Assembly: GCA_902605755.1 (NCBI GenBank)
Contig: CACLDR010000001.1
Coordinates: 1-64,000 of the forward strand
DNA: 64,000 nt
Direction: 5' to 3'
Source of the DNA: an uncultured Marinoscillum sp.
GTDB lineage: Bacteria > Bacteroidota > Bacteroidia > Cytophagales > Cyclobacteriaceae
Shown: one piece after another, positions 1 to 10,858 of the stretch
Layout of the letters: each line of letters opens with the position of its first letter
Numbering within the stretch: position 1 is the first letter of the stretch
Program-made: the position numbers and the translations under genes
Notes under the pieces: model-generated
What the model was told of the DNA's origin: nothing
Database searches by the model: none
Seen by the model: the letters and a program-made list of their open reading frames with translations, nothing else

Positions 1-267
1 GCTTTCTACAAGTTTGTGGCAAGTAATATGACTTATCCTGCCCAAGCTAGAAGAATGGGAATAGAAGGTAGAGTTTTTGTTCAATTTGTTGTAGACAAGG
101 ACGGTTCAGTAACAGAGGTTAAGGCAGTTAAAGGTATAGGAGCAGGGTGTGATAGAGAGGCCGAAAGAGTGTTGAATTCCTCTCCGAAATGGACACCTGG
201 GAAGCAACGCGGAAGAAGTGTTAAAGTTAGAATGGTTTTGCCAATCATATTTAAATTAAATAATTAA
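1..267 (+). CDS. TonB C-terminal domain protein, 3' part (starts before the window)
   Basis: Open in frame from base 1 (AFYKFVASNMTYPAQARRMGIEGRVFVQFVVDKDGSV...WTPGKQRGRSVKVRMVLPIIFKL), typical TonB C-terminal motif; the listed GTG start at 16 is probably internal. Confidence 0.85.
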   Translation, partial: AFYKFVASNMTYPAQARRMGIEGRVFVQFVVDKDGSVTEVKAVKGIGAGCDREAERVLNSSPKWTPGKQRGRSVKVRMVLPIIFKLNN

Positions 268-540
268 AAAAATACTATTTGGAAAAACTCCTATATTATT
301 GGTTTATAAGGGTTTAACTCTTAATATAGTGGCCTGGATAATGGTAACGAAGTGAAAGAAGATCTGACTAATATGCTTTTTTTGACGTCAATAATGGAAT
401 TGTAATGAGGATTTGGGCTCGAGATAAAGGAGTAATATTTGCTGTTAAAAGGGCAATGGCTCAAAAGAAGCCTTAAAAATTACCTTCCCTTGTCAGGTAA
501 AATATGAGTTGATCGATGGACTTTAATGAGAATGGGCTGG

Positions 541-2091
541 CTATTCGAAGGTATTGCCCAGATTAATATGGTTCACTTTGGCTGTTTCGTTAGCTTTTTT
601 AACCAGAGCTCCTGATGCAATCAATTTATGGGCGATGTTAATGTCCTCTGAAAAAATATGATCCTCTTCCGTGTGATTAATTTGTTTTCTTATTAAGTAA
701 TGACATTGCTCCAATATCAAACCTGATTTTAAAGGTTTATGATAGTCAAAAGCTTGTGCGGCACATATGAGCTCTACTGCCAGGATGAGTTCTAAATTAT
801 CAATGATAGTATTGAACTTCCGCCCACTTATAGATCCCATACTCACATGATCCTCTTGTCCCAGTGAGGTGGGAATACTGTCTACACTGGAGGGCCAACA
901 CAGTCCTTTATTTTCACTTGCCAATGCAGCTGAGGTATATTGTGGAATCATAAACCCAGAATTGATTCCTGTATTTTTCATCAATAGACGGGGTAATCCA
1001 TTTGTTTTTCCTTCTAATAAAAGGTATGTTCTTCGGTCCGAAATATTTCCTATTTCAGCAGCAGCCAAACTAGTATAATCTAAGGGTATAGCGAGTAATT
1101 GGCCATGAAAATTACCTCCGCTGATTGAAGTTTGGCCATCTATTATAATAGGATTATCCGTAACAGAATTTAATTCGGTGGTTACCAAATCATTTAGGTG
1201 GGTCCAAGCATTTCTTGAAGCTCCGTGTACCTGAGGGATACACCTTAAAGAATAGGGATCTTGTACGCGGTCACAATATTCATGGGAGGCGACCATTTTA
1301 GAACCGCCAAGTAAAGTGTTGATTCTAGAAGCGACAAGCTGAGATCCTTCGAAAGGTCTCAGTTTATGTAATTCTTTCTTGAACGGGGAGATAGAACCTA
1401 GCAGACCCTCTAAGGACATAGCACCAACAATATCGGCAGCTTCAAGGCAATTATAAAAACGGCTAAGACCTAGGACGGCATAAGAAAGGATGAACTGGGT
1501 ACCATTGATCAATGCCAAACCCTCTTTTGCTCCAAGGGTTAATGGATTTAAATGATGAAGGGTATGCATTTTAGCGGAGGAAATGGTTGTTCCATTTACT
1601 TTTACCTTTCCCAATCCTATGATAGGGAGGAATAGATGTGCTAAAGGAGCTAAATCTCCGGAAGCGCCGACTGATCCTTGGGCAGGTACTTCAGGTATGA
1701 TCTCGTGATGAATAAAGAATACGATATGTTCAAGAACTTCTAAAGAAATACCTGAATAGCCCATACTCAGCGCATGCACTTTTGTGATGAGCATTAATTT
1801 TACAATAAGGTCAGGCACAACAGGACCGACTCCCACACTGTGGCTCTTTAAAATATTTTCTTGAAGTAATTTGATTTTTTCTTTTGAAATTCTAGTGTCA
1901 CAAAGAGGGCCAAATCCGGTATTTATACCATAAACAGTGCGTTCGCTATTGGCAATGCCCAGTGTATATTTTCTACTTTTCTGAACATTAATTTTAGCAC
2001 GTTTTCCAATTTCACAATTGATTTTGTTTTTTGCGATTTGCAGAGCCAAATCAGGCGTAAGTTGACCTTCTCCAAAAAAAAATGTTTTCAT
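541..2091 (-). CDS. hutH: Histidine ammonia-lyase (MIO-containing aromatic ammonia-lyase family)
   Basis: GSVGASGDLAPLAHL with the Ala-Ser-Gly MIO triad; full length 516 aa. Confidence 0.9.
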   Translation of the reverse strand: MKTFFFGEGQLTPDLALQIAKNKINCEIGKRAKINVQKSRKYTLGIANSERTVYGINTGFGPLCDTRISKEKIKLLQENILKSHSVGVGPVVPDLIVKLMLITKVHALSMGYSGISLEVLEHIVFFIHHEIIPEVPAQGSVGASGDLAPLAHLFLPIIGLGKVKVNGTTISSAKMHTLHHLNPLTLGAKEGLALINGTQFILSYAVLGLSRFYNCLEAADIVGAMSLEGLLGSISPFKKELHKLRPFEGSQLVASRINTLLGGSKMVASHEYCDRVQDPYSLRCIPQVHGASRNAWTHLNDLVTTELNSVTDNPIIIDGQTSISGGNFHGQLLAIPLDYTSLAAAEIGNISDRRTYLLLEGKTNGLPRLLMKNTGINSGFMIPQYTSAALASENKGLCWPSSVDSIPTSLGQEDHVSMGSISGRKFNTIIDNLELILAVELICAAQAFDYHKPLKSGLILEQCHYLIRKQINHTEEDHIFSEDINIAHKLIASGALVKKANETAKVNHINLGNTFE

Positions 2092-2107
2092 ATATTAGAT
2101 TTTAGTA

Positions 2108-4885
2108 TCATCTCCAGGCGATTGATTTCGATTTTTGAAGTTGCTTTGCATAATAATAGCTTTTTGTAAAGGTATTCATTTCTTGGGTAGAAAGGAGTTC
2201 CATGAGACGCATATAGCCACTATCAGCATATTCTGGCAGGCCCATTTTTATAGAGGTAAAACAGTAAGCTTTCAATAGAGGAACGGAATAAGGATTAATT
2301 TCAATTGACTCGACCAGCAGATTGTAAATAGAATTTAAGTCAGTATTTGTGTCATTTACTTTATTGATTATTTCTAGTTCATTAAAAGAATTCTCATTTA
2401 TGTCGAGCTCTTTGGCGTGAGGTACCAGATTTTTCATGTATAAATATTTTGAGGTATCTGAAATTAAGGGTAAGAGATCTTCATGGGGTTCTTTTATTTT
2501 ATCTATCTGGCCTGCCGAGTATAATTGTTGCCTATATTTTTCCCGTATTACTTGCAAATCATGTGTATCGAATGAAGTTAAAAGAGAAGCATTATCCCAT
2601 TCAAGAGTCTCAGGTCGGTAATAGAAAAAGGCAAAACTTTCATCATTCTGACCTTTAATGATCGTATTAATGCGTTTACTCAGGGGGAATTTAGCGCTAT
2701 CTTTTTCCATCAAGGAATTTAGCGATGATTTGGCTAGCGACCAGTTTTGACTTTCTAGAGCTGCAATTAAAAGGTAGTAATCTCCCTTTAGGTTACCATA
2801 CAATTTTGATTTTGTAAATAATTCTAAAGCTAGTTTTGGTGCATAATTTTGTAATGCCATTTTACCCATCATTTCTAAAATGATTATTTTTTCTGAATTG
2901 TTTGAAAGGGTTAATAACATATCAAACTTCCTAAATGCTCGATTAATATATCCTGTTCGGTATAACCCTAAGGCTTGAGATTCTAAAATCGCACGGTTCC
3001 AATGACCCGATTCCATTTTTTGCAACAGGGTGTCGGAAATCATATGTAATGCGGTTTGATCACCCATTAAATTGGCATTTATCAAAAGTGAGAGAGAGTG
3101 TAGATTCACAGGAGTGAATAGAAGAGGGTCGAGTTTGGGATCAAAAGCTAGACCGGCTTTCAGTTGCCCACCTAGCATATTGGTTTTAACTGAGATGGGG
3201 GCAAGGTCAAAAGTTGTTCGATCCCATTCATAAAGATTCATAAATGATTTATTTACATCAATGGCATGATTCCATTTGTCTGTAGGTCCAGCGTCATTAA
3301 TTATTTTTTTTGCGGATTTAAGGTTACCATTATTATAATACTGAATGGCCAAGTTATTACGGATTTCTGCAGAATTTGGAAAGTCGGCGAGTCCCTCATT
3401 AAGTAATCTAAGAGAGCGATCAGGTTCTCCATTCTTTAAATATGCTTGTGCCAAATTGAGGTACGCAAAAGGGGTTTCATTTTTCTTGGTAGCCCGATAA
3501 TAGTGATAAACATATTCTTCAAAACTATTTTTTTGGGCATAATATTTCGCCAAGTTATAATTGGAATAATGATTGTCCCAGTCGAAGATATTTCCTTGCT
3601 TGTAATAAGTAACGGCTAATGGTGAATCACCAGCTTTTTGATGGAAATTACCCATATAATTATATTCTGCAGCAACTAGTTTTTGATACGGGCCTTTGTT
3701 GGCAATTAGAAAAAATGCCAATACCACGATTAGTCCTCCTAATTTTGAAGAGATATATGGAAAATTTCGATCTATATATACAATTTTATATACTTGTATA
3801 CCTCTGACTAAAGGATCAATAAAGTTAAAAATTAGGTAAAGGATAAACATAAATCCGAATGCGAGATGGGCATATAAAATTAGGTAACTCATACCATCGT
3901 AGGTAGGATCATTACCGTGGGATAAACCTAAATTCAAATAGCTTAATGCGATGCAGCCGAGTAAAAAGAAAAGCCAAGTTATATCAAATTCTTGTTGTAA
4001 TATTTTGTTTAAAATCTTCTGTTTGTAAGGGATGGTTACTATACCAATAATGGCCGAAAAAATTAAGAGATAAAGAGGATTAATGATATCAAAATTAAAA
4101 TGCAAAAGTCCTGCTTTCGTGGCCCAAAAAAGACCTAATCCTCCAAGATATAGGATACTGAAGATGATCAAATGTTTTAGATTATTAGCCGATCCTCTGG
4201 TTTGAGTGAGAATAAATAACAGTGCGAAAAGAATTTCTTCTGCAATAAAACATACAAAAATAAATGTGATTGTAGCGATACCAAGATGTGAGCCAGCGAT
4301 GAATCCTTCTATAAATTGGGGATTTTCATTTACGCAAAGGCCAAGAAAGCTTACTGTGATTAAGACAAGAGCAAACCATTTTTTTAGAAAGGACGGCTTT
4401 GGGTTAAATGCATGGAAATAATAGGTAGGCCCGAGACAAATAATAATCCAAATTAGGGTTATCCATTTATTACCTAAACGGGACTCAAAAACTCCTAAAG
4501 AATCGAGATCTATGTAATTGATAAATAAGAGGGTCATTGCTGCAAAAACAATGAATCCAAATCTTTTTAGGTAGGTGCTAAAAGCCAAAAGCCCACAAAA
4601 AAAAATCCATATGAGTAGGTTCAGTATACAAATGATTACTGTGGGAGCTTCAATATTGCCACCTTGAAAAAATTCATTGATAAAATAGGCTTTAGAAGGG
4701 ATATTAAAGTTAAATAATCCTTTATCAAAAGTGAGGTAATTAAAAGCTTCTTTTTTAAGAATACTTGTAACTTCCCAGTTGAGGTAAAGGTCAGCACCGA
4801 TAAAATTGAAAACAATTAGTGTTGCAATTAGGCTGACGTAGATGCCTAGCAGTATTTTAGATAGGCCATTGAGTTGGGGGATCAT
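2108..4885 (-). CDS. Large membrane protein with N-terminal TM helices and C-terminal TPR repeats
   Basis: Multiple hydrophobic helices in about 400 N-terminal aa, then TPR-like segments (AYLNLAQAYLKNGEPDRSLRLLNEGLADFPNSAEIRNNLAIQYYNNGNLKSAKKII). Confidence 0.7.
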   Translation of the reverse strand: MIPQLNGLSKILLGIYVSLIATLIVFNFIGADLYLNWEVTSILKKEAFNYLTFDKGLFNFNIPSKAYFINEFFQGGNIEAPTVIICILNLLIWIFFCGLLAFSTYLKRFGFIVFAAMTLLFINYIDLDSLGVFESRLGNKWITLIWIIICLGPTYYFHAFNPKPSFLKKWFALVLITVSFLGLCVNENPQFIEGFIAGSHLGIATITFIFVCFIAEEILFALLFILTQTRGSANNLKHLIIFSILYLGGLGLFWATKAGLLHFNFDIINPLYLLIFSAIIGIVTIPYKQKILNKILQQEFDITWLFFLLGCIALSYLNLGLSHGNDPTYDGMSYLILYAHLAFGFMFILYLIFNFIDPLVRGIQVYKIVYIDRNFPYISSKLGGLIVVLAFFLIANKGPYQKLVAAEYNYMGNFHQKAGDSPLAVTYYKQGNIFDWDNHYSNYNLAKYYAQKNSFEEYVYHYYRATKKNETPFAYLNLAQAYLKNGEPDRSLRLLNEGLADFPNSAEIRNNLAIQYYNNGNLKSAKKIINDAGPTDKWNHAIDVNKSFMNLYEWDRTTFDLAPISVKTNMLGGQLKAGLAFDPKLDPLLFTPVNLHSLSLLINANLMGDQTALHMISDTLLQKMESGHWNRAILESQALGLYRTGYINRAFRKFDMLLTLSNNSEKIIILEMMGKMALQNYAPKLALELFTKSKLYGNLKGDYYLLIAALESQNWSLAKSSLNSLMEKDSAKFPLSKRINTIIKGQNDESFAFFYYRPETLEWDNASLLTSFDTHDLQVIREKYRQQLYSAGQIDKIKEPHEDLLPLISDTSKYLYMKNLVPHAKELDINENSFNELEIINKVNDTNTDLNSIYNLLVESIEINPYSVPLLKAYCFTSIKMGLPEYADSGYMRLMELLSTQEMNTFTKSYYYAKQLQKSKSIAWR

Positions 4886-4895
4886 TATGGTATTA

Positions 4896-5195
4896 TTAGT
4901 CTAAAACTTTGGGGACTTTGAAAAATCCATCTTGATGGTCGGGGGCGTTTTTTAGTAAAGACTTGTGAGTTAGTTCGTTTTTGGGTACATCAGATCTGAA
5001 AACATTTGATTCAAAAGACATGTGAGTGAGAGGGTCAATGCCGCTGGTGTCGAGTTCTTCTAATTTCTTTACCCAAGAGATAATATGTTTCATATCTGCT
5101 ATGAGCGCATCTTCATTATCTGGATTCACCTCTATTTTAGCTAAATGGGCGAGCTTTTGAATGGTTTCTTTGTCAATATTCATATTTAAATTCAA
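4896..5195 (-). CDS. gatC: Asp-tRNA(Asn)/Glu-tRNA(Gln) amidotransferase subunit GatC
   Basis: IDKETIQKLAHLAKIEVNPDNEDALIADMKHIISWVKKLEELDTSGIDPLTHM; 99 aa. Confidence 0.9.
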   Translation of the reverse strand: MNLNMNIDKETIQKLAHLAKIEVNPDNEDALIADMKHIISWVKKLEELDTSGIDPLTHMSFESNVFRSDVPKNELTHKSLLKNAPDHQDGFFKVPKVLD

Positions 5196-5197
5196 AT

Positions 5198-5965
5198 TTA
5201 AATAAAATCTTGATTTGAATTTAAATCGGATTGGATTATATCAAAAACTTTCTTTTTTAATAGGTGAATTTCTGCTTCTTCTCGGGTGGCTGGTAGGATT
5301 GGAGAATGGAGTACGATCCGCATTTTGCCTGGGAGAATATTAAACTCGGGCTCATCTGGTTGAATTTTGTGATTGTCATGGAATACAACTGGAATTATGG
5401 GAATTTGCTTTTCAATTGCAAGTTTGAACGCACCATCTTGAAAAGGAGTCATTTGAGGAGGATTTCTTGTTTTAATGCCCCCTTCAGGGAAAAAACTAAG
5501 TCCATAACCCATTTCAAGGGCTTTCCTAGCTTGAAGAATGCTTCGACCTCTACTCTTTGCGTTAGAACGGTTAACAGGGATATGAATTTTTCTAAACATA
5601 TAGCCAAAAAGGGGAACTGAGGCTATAGAACTTTTCCCAATAAATTTGGTATAAATTGGAATCCGAGCGATTGCTGGAATATCTAAATATGAAAAATGAT
5701 TGGCACATAATATATACTGCCGGTTTTTGATTAAATCAAACCGTATATCAAACTTCACTTTTAAAAAAATGAGTGGGAAATAGATCCGTGCCCAGATATA
5801 ATCCAAGCGCAGAGCTAGGTTGTGCCATTTTTCATTTTGTGCGCTTAAAAGAAATAAAGGTAAAAAAAATAAAAATGTGAGTATGAATAAAATGGCTGCA
5901 TAAAGGGTAAAGAGTCTGGCGAGGATTTTTTTCATAATGATTAGAATAATAGATAACCAACTCAA
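5198..5965 (-). CDS. 1-acyl-sn-glycerol-3-phosphate acyltransferase family protein
   Basis: ANHFSYLDIPA (NHxxxxD) and FFPEGGIKTR acyltransferase motifs. Confidence 0.85.
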   Translation of the reverse strand: MSWLSIILIIMKKILARLFTLYAAILFILTFLFFLPLFLLSAQNEKWHNLALRLDYIWARIYFPLIFLKVKFDIRFDLIKNRQYILCANHFSYLDIPAIARIPIYTKFIGKSSIASVPLFGYMFRKIHIPVNRSNAKSRGRSILQARKALEMGYGLSFFPEGGIKTRNPPQMTPFQDGAFKLAIEKQIPIIPVVFHDNHKIQPDEPEFNILPGKMRIVLHSPILPATREEAEIHLLKKKVFDIIQSDLNSNQDFI

Positions 5966-6214
5966 ATATATATTTCCTGAAATAACTTAAGGTTTATTTG
6001 GATCAAGAATTCATTGACAAAACCTTGCAATAAAGACAACTGGTCATACATTGAGGCTGATGTAAGTGTTGAATATTAAAAAACATATTTAGCCATTTTT
6101 AAATACCTTAGTTATCTTTCGAGGTTTGAATGGCTACTGCTCTATCAAATTAATATAAATTTTAAATCCGCTATCTTTGATTTTTAGTAGTAAAATGACA
6201 TTTTTCAAATTTCT

Positions 6215-7147
6215 TTGAGATCATTAAATACGAAGATTTTGGATTTAATTAAAATCAATCATATCAGCAAGGCATTCGACGGGCATCAGGCACTTTCTAA
6301 TATTAGTCTTACCATTCCCGATAAAAGTATTTTTGGATTGTTGGGTCCTAATGGTGCGGGCAAAACGACATTGATACGTATCATCACTAAAATCATCCAG
6401 CAGGATCAAGGGAAGGTATTCTTAAATGAGCAAGAGATTACCTATGACCTAGTGAGGAGGATAGGTTATTTACCAGAAGAAAGAGGGCTTTACAAGAAGA
6501 TGAAGGTAGGTGAGCAACTCATTTACCTCTCTCAATTGAAAGGCCTATCAAGGGATGTGGCTAAGAAAAGAATTAATAATTGGCTTGAAAAGCTTGATCT
6601 GAAGTCATGGTGGAATAAGAATATAGAGGATTTGTCCAAGGGGATGGCTCAAAAGGTACAGTTCATCGCGACAGTAGTGCATGAGCCATCCTTATTGATA
6701 TTAGATGAGCCTTTTTCAGGTTTTGATCCTGTAAATGCAGATTTGATTAAAAATGAAATATTGGAGTTGAGAGATAAAGGAGCGACCATTATATTTTCTA
6801 CGCATCGAATGGAATCAGTTGAAGAGCTTTGTGAAAATATTGCACTGATCAACCAGTCTAAAAAAATATTAGATGGATCCGTTAAGCAAATCAAAGAGGA
6901 GAATAAGCAAGGACAGTATATTATTGATTATGCTGGAAGTTTGTCAACTAGAGAATCTTTTGATGTTTTGAGTATAATCGATCTCGAGGGAGATTTAAAG
7001 AGAGCAAACATTAAATTTAAACAGGTATCAAAGCCGAATGATTTAATAGCACAGCTCACTAGCTCAGTACAATTATTTGCTTTTTCGGAGAAGATACCGA
7101 CCATCAATGAAATTTTCATTGCAAAAGTTTCCCTAAGTCATGAGTAA
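6215..7147 (+). CDS. ABC transporter ATP-binding protein (NatA/ABC-2 type)
   Basis: Walker A GPNGAGKTTL, signature LSKGMAQK, Walker B LLILDEPFSG. The true start may be downstream of the listed ATG. Confidence 0.9.
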   Translation: MRSLNTKILDLIKINHISKAFDGHQALSNISLTIPDKSIFGLLGPNGAGKTTLIRIITKIIQQDQGKVFLNEQEITYDLVRRIGYLPEERGLYKKMKVGEQLIYLSQLKGLSRDVAKKRINNWLEKLDLKSWWNKNIEDLSKGMAQKVQFIATVVHEPSLLILDEPFSGFDPVNADLIKNEILELRDKGATIIFSTHRMESVEELCENIALINQSKKILDGSVKQIKEENKQGQYIIDYAGSLSTRESFDVLSIIDLEGDLKRANIKFKQVSKPNDLIAQLTSSVQLFAFSEKIPTINEIFIAKVSLSHE

Positions 7148-8426
7148 AATTAGTCTGATAATTGCTCGTGAATATTTGACAAGAGTTCAGAAGAAATCTT
7201 TTATTATCGCTACTTTATTAGGGCCCATTTTAATGGGGGCCATTATGTTTTTGCCTACTTATTTCGCATTAAATACCAAAGGCAATCAGTCTTTTCAGGT
7301 AATCGATGAGAGCGGTTTGATGGAAGGTGTATTCGTTTCAGATAAAGAAATAAATTTTGAATATATTTCAATTGATATCCAAGAAGCCAAAAGTGATTTT
7401 TTAAAAACTGACATAGATGGATTGATTTACATACCTGATTTTGAGCTTAGTGACCCTAAAGGATTTACACTTTATGGAGCTTCTAATCAGAGTATGTCAA
7501 TCCTTATGTCTATCGAAAAAACCCTAGAGTTACGTATCGAATCTTTGCGGCTATTGGCTTCTGGTTTGGATCAGGAGGTGATTGATTCATTTGATGCAAA
7601 TATTAATTTAAATACCATTAATTTAAATAATACGGGTGAAGAAAAAGAGAGTAGTTCAGGAGCAGCAACCATTATAGGTTACCTTGCTTCTTTTATGATT
7701 TATATGTTTGTTTTTTTTTATGGTGCTATGTGTATGCGTGGGGTAATAGAGGAAAAGAGTAGCCGAATCGTAGAGATTGTATTGTCTTCGGTCAAGCCTT
7801 TTGAGCTCATGATGGGTAAAGTGATCGGGATTGCCATGGTTGGATTGACCCAGTTTGTGCTTTGGGTCGTATTAACTGTTGGTATCTCTACGTTGATTTC
7901 AGTATTTATGAGTCCTGTTACGCTAGAGATGGGAATAGCAAATACTGAGATATCTTCGAAATCCGATATGATTTCAACAACTTTTAATGCTTTGAAAGGA
8001 ATCAATATGACTTTGATATTATCTGCTTTTTTATTCTACTTCATTGGAGGATATTTATTGTATGGAGCACTATTTGCTGCAATAGGTTCAGCCTCCGAAA
8101 GTGACGCTGATGCTCAGCAATTTATGTTTCCTGTGACTGCACCATTGATTGTTTCCATTATTAGTTTGAGCTTGGTTTTGCAAGATCCCCACGGATCTGT
8201 ATCTTTTTGGATGTCTATCCTTCCCTTTACCTCACCCGTGATCATGATGATGCGGATTCCTTTCGGAGTAGCAATTTGGGAATTGATTTTGTCTATATTT
8301 ATGTTGATTTTGGGTTTTCTTTTTACTCTTTGGACCGCAGGCCGTATATATCGAGTTGGCATTTTGATGCATGGGGCCAAGGTGAACTGGAAAATTTTAG
8401 TCAAATGGTTTATGACCAAAGATTAG
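7140..8426 (+). CDS. ABC-2 type permease (NatB-like)
   Basis: Overlaps the preceding ATPase by 8 bp; N-terminal TM, large extracytoplasmic domain, C-terminal TM cluster with EEKSSRIVEIVLSSVKPFELMMGKVIG. Confidence 0.85.
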   Translation: MSKISLIIAREYLTRVQKKSFIIATLLGPILMGAIMFLPTYFALNTKGNQSFQVIDESGLMEGVFVSDKEINFEYISIDIQEAKSDFLKTDIDGLIYIPDFELSDPKGFTLYGASNQSMSILMSIEKTLELRIESLRLLASGLDQEVIDSFDANINLNTINLNNTGEEKESSSGAATIIGYLASFMIYMFVFFYGAMCMRGVIEEKSSRIVEIVLSSVKPFELMMGKVIGIAMVGLTQFVLWVVLTVGISTLISVFMSPVTLEMGIANTEISSKSDMISTTFNALKGINMTLILSAFLFYFIGGYLLYGALFAAIGSASESDADAQQFMFPVTAPLIVSIISLSLVLQDPHGSVSFWMSILPFTSPVIMMMRIPFGVAIWELILSIFMLILGFLFTLWTAGRIYRVGILMHGAKVNWKILVKWFMTKD

Positions 8427-8622
8427 AGGCGATCAGATCTATTTGCAACTGTAAATTGCTGCTAATATGCGAGGGCCTAAATGAAGCTTATCAGCTGTAA
8501 TCTATCTCATGATAATTAAGTTACTCTAAAAGTTATATTAGTGAAAATATCACCAAAATTGATGGCTTATTTCTATATTAATAAGGTCCTTTTTTTAGTA
8601 TTTTAGAACTCAAAAATATGGG

Positions 8623-9843
8623 ATGAGTAGATTTAAAATAGTAAACACTATAGATCAATATGCCACTGGATCTATGCAGAAATGGATGGTTCTTCTTCTT
8701 TCCCTGGGGATAGGCACTGGGTCTGTATTATATACTAACCAACTGGTCAAAGAAATAAAGAAAAGGGAGTATTGGCAGGTGAATTTATATGCCAACGCAC
8801 TTGAGTTTATTGCCAATGAGCATGAAACTAATCAAAATGCTCTCTTTGCTTTGGAAGAAATTGTCCAAGCTAATACGACCATCCCGGTTATCTTGACCAA
8901 TGAGAATGGAAGTCCTGCTTTTTATAAAAACTTACCCCGGGCAGACTTAATAAAAGATCCAGAGGAACGAGAATATTATTTGATTCAAAAAATTAGCGAA
9001 ATGGGTCTAGATAGAGAGCCCATCGTTGTGAATTTAGTCGATGCTCAAGGTAATCTGTACGGGCAAACCCTTATTTACTATGAGGAGTCGAGCCTTTTGG
9101 TAAAGTTACGCTTTTATCCTTATGTACAGTTAGCAATTATTTTTGTGTTCGTATTTATTGTATTTACTTTTTTTAATTATTCAAGATTGTCAGAGCAGAA
9201 TCAGATTTGGGTGGGTATGGCCAAGGAAACTGCCCATCAATTGGGGACTCCAACATCTTCTTTGATGGCTTGGAGGGACTACTTTAAGGGAAAATATGTA
9301 AAAGATCCCTATATAAAAGAGATAGACAAGGATATCAAAAGACTCGAAACTATAACGCAGCGTTTTAGTAGCATTGGGAGTGCTCCTAGGATGGAAACTC
9401 TTAATATTTGTGAACAAATTAAATTATCTGTCGATTACCTTGAAAGAAGGATTAGTAGAAAGGTAACGATCGACTTTAAGGCTCAAGAGTCTGAGCATAT
9501 TTATTTGAATATGAATCCTGCACTTTTCTCTTGGGCTCTTGAAAATTTAATTAAGAATGCCGTAGATGCTATGATGGGAGTTGGCTGTATTAAAATTTCA
9601 CTATTCCGTGTGGTAGTTGACAAATTAATAATTGAAATTGAAGATCAGGGCATTGGAATTATGCCTAATAAAATAAATGAAGTTTTTAAGCCAGGATTCA
9701 CTACTAAAAACAGAGGATGGGGTCTTGGATTGACTTTGACCAAACGGATTATAGAAGATTACCATGGTGGGGAAATTTTCATTAAAAAGACTGCATTAAA
9801 TAAAGGTACTGCGTTTCAAATTATTTTAAATGCAAACATCTAA
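8623..9843 (+). CDS. Sensor histidine kinase
   Basis: H-box region GMAKETAHQLGTPTSSLMAW, N-box ENLIKNAVDAM, G-box GWGLGLTLTKRIIEDYHGG. Confidence 0.85.
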   Translation: MSRFKIVNTIDQYATGSMQKWMVLLLSLGIGTGSVLYTNQLVKEIKKREYWQVNLYANALEFIANEHETNQNALFALEEIVQANTTIPVILTNENGSPAFYKNLPRADLIKDPEEREYYLIQKISEMGLDREPIVVNLVDAQGNLYGQTLIYYEESSLLVKLRFYPYVQLAIIFVFVFIVFTFFNYSRLSEQNQIWVGMAKETAHQLGTPTSSLMAWRDYFKGKYVKDPYIKEIDKDIKRLETITQRFSSIGSAPRMETLNICEQIKLSVDYLERRISRKVTIDFKAQESEHIYLNMNPALFSWALENLIKNAVDAMMGVGCIKISLFRVVVDKLIIEIEDQGIGIMPNKINEVFKPGFTTKNRGWGLGLTLTKRIIEDYHGGEIFIKKTALNKGTAFQIILNANI

Positions 9844-9856
9844 TTACTACAAATTA

Positions 9857-10858
9857 TGATTGAAATCAGTGAGACTTTCGCAAAATAGTTTATCTCTCAT
9901 TATCATGCGTCAGAATGTAGAGTGGCATCTGCACCTGTAGCAATGGTGGTAATACAGCTCATGAATTTACTCAAATTTTACTCGTTTGGATCATAACCCC
10001 GCAAGGGGAATTTGTTTTTCAATATGAGGTAAATATCGAGCTCAGCCCTGCAAGAAAGCTGTTATTAGATTATTTTGGTAGGGCTATCAATTTCCATGAG
10101 ATGACTGTTGGAATAATGCGGGTACTCGCTGCTTCAGAAAAAATATTAGCGAGGGGGAGGTGTATATGTCGGCTTTAGACCATATTAAATATGATCAAAA
10201 AACTTGTCAAGCTGTGGGTGTATTCAAAATAGATCGGAAGCAACCTTTTATAAGGTCTCAATTGATAGATGATTATTTAGCCCTGACTCTGACCAAGGGG
10301 ATTGATATTAAAGATTTCAATAAAGGGGCTTTGATTATTTAAATTCAGATCAAAATGAAATGATTTTAAAACTGTTTCAAAATCATCCAGCAATCAAATA
10401 TTGGATGTATCAGTTTTCTATGATCAAACCTATTACAAATGAGTTTTATTAGACCAAAATACAATTAACTTATGTAAAGATTTTGCCTTGGCGGGCTTGC
10501 CTTATGTGGACAAAGTGGATCAAGTTAATATTATGAACAAGACAGTAGCCTATTTTAGCTAAAAAAAGTCAAATGACTAATTTGAATTTGAAGAAGAGTT
10601 ATTGGCCTTACAGGGGTGAAAGTAGTCTTCCTCAGCTACAAGGGGACTTTGAGGAAAAGTATCAGATTGCGGTAATGAGTAAACAATTTGAATGTCAAAA
10701 CTTCCTTAAAAGTAGCTAAAAAAAATATTAAATCAGTAATATAATTCGACCTTAATTTTCATGTTTATGTCCATGACCAGTGGCAGGAGATTGTAAGAGG
10801 ATATGATAAGGTTTGAGGGGAAAATTATAAATTATATTATGGTCAAGAGAGCTTAATA
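9857..10858 (+). pseudogene. Degenerate nucleoid-associated protein (NdpA/YejK-like family) gene
   Basis: Frame-shifting read-through gives AVGVFKIDRKQ...KGIDIKDFNKGALII, LCKDFALAGLPYVDKVDQVNIMNKTVAYF, DFEEKYQIAV, and near the end FDLNFHVYVHDQWQEIVRGYDKV*GENYKLYYGQES*, resembling Bacteroidota NdpA-like proteins (recalled pattern ...LDKNFHIYVHGNRELIERGYD...YYKLYF). Multiple stops and frameshifts. The match is clearest from about 10160 onward. Confidence 0.7.

Noticed and set aside
268-540. Possible remnant between the TonB gene and hutH
   Set aside because: Too short and no recognisable protein similarity in any frame.
10160-10342. 60-aa ORF as an independent small gene
   Set aside because: Its sequence (AVGVFKIDRKQ...DIKDFNKGALII) aligns in order with flanking fragments of a decayed nucleoid-associated protein.
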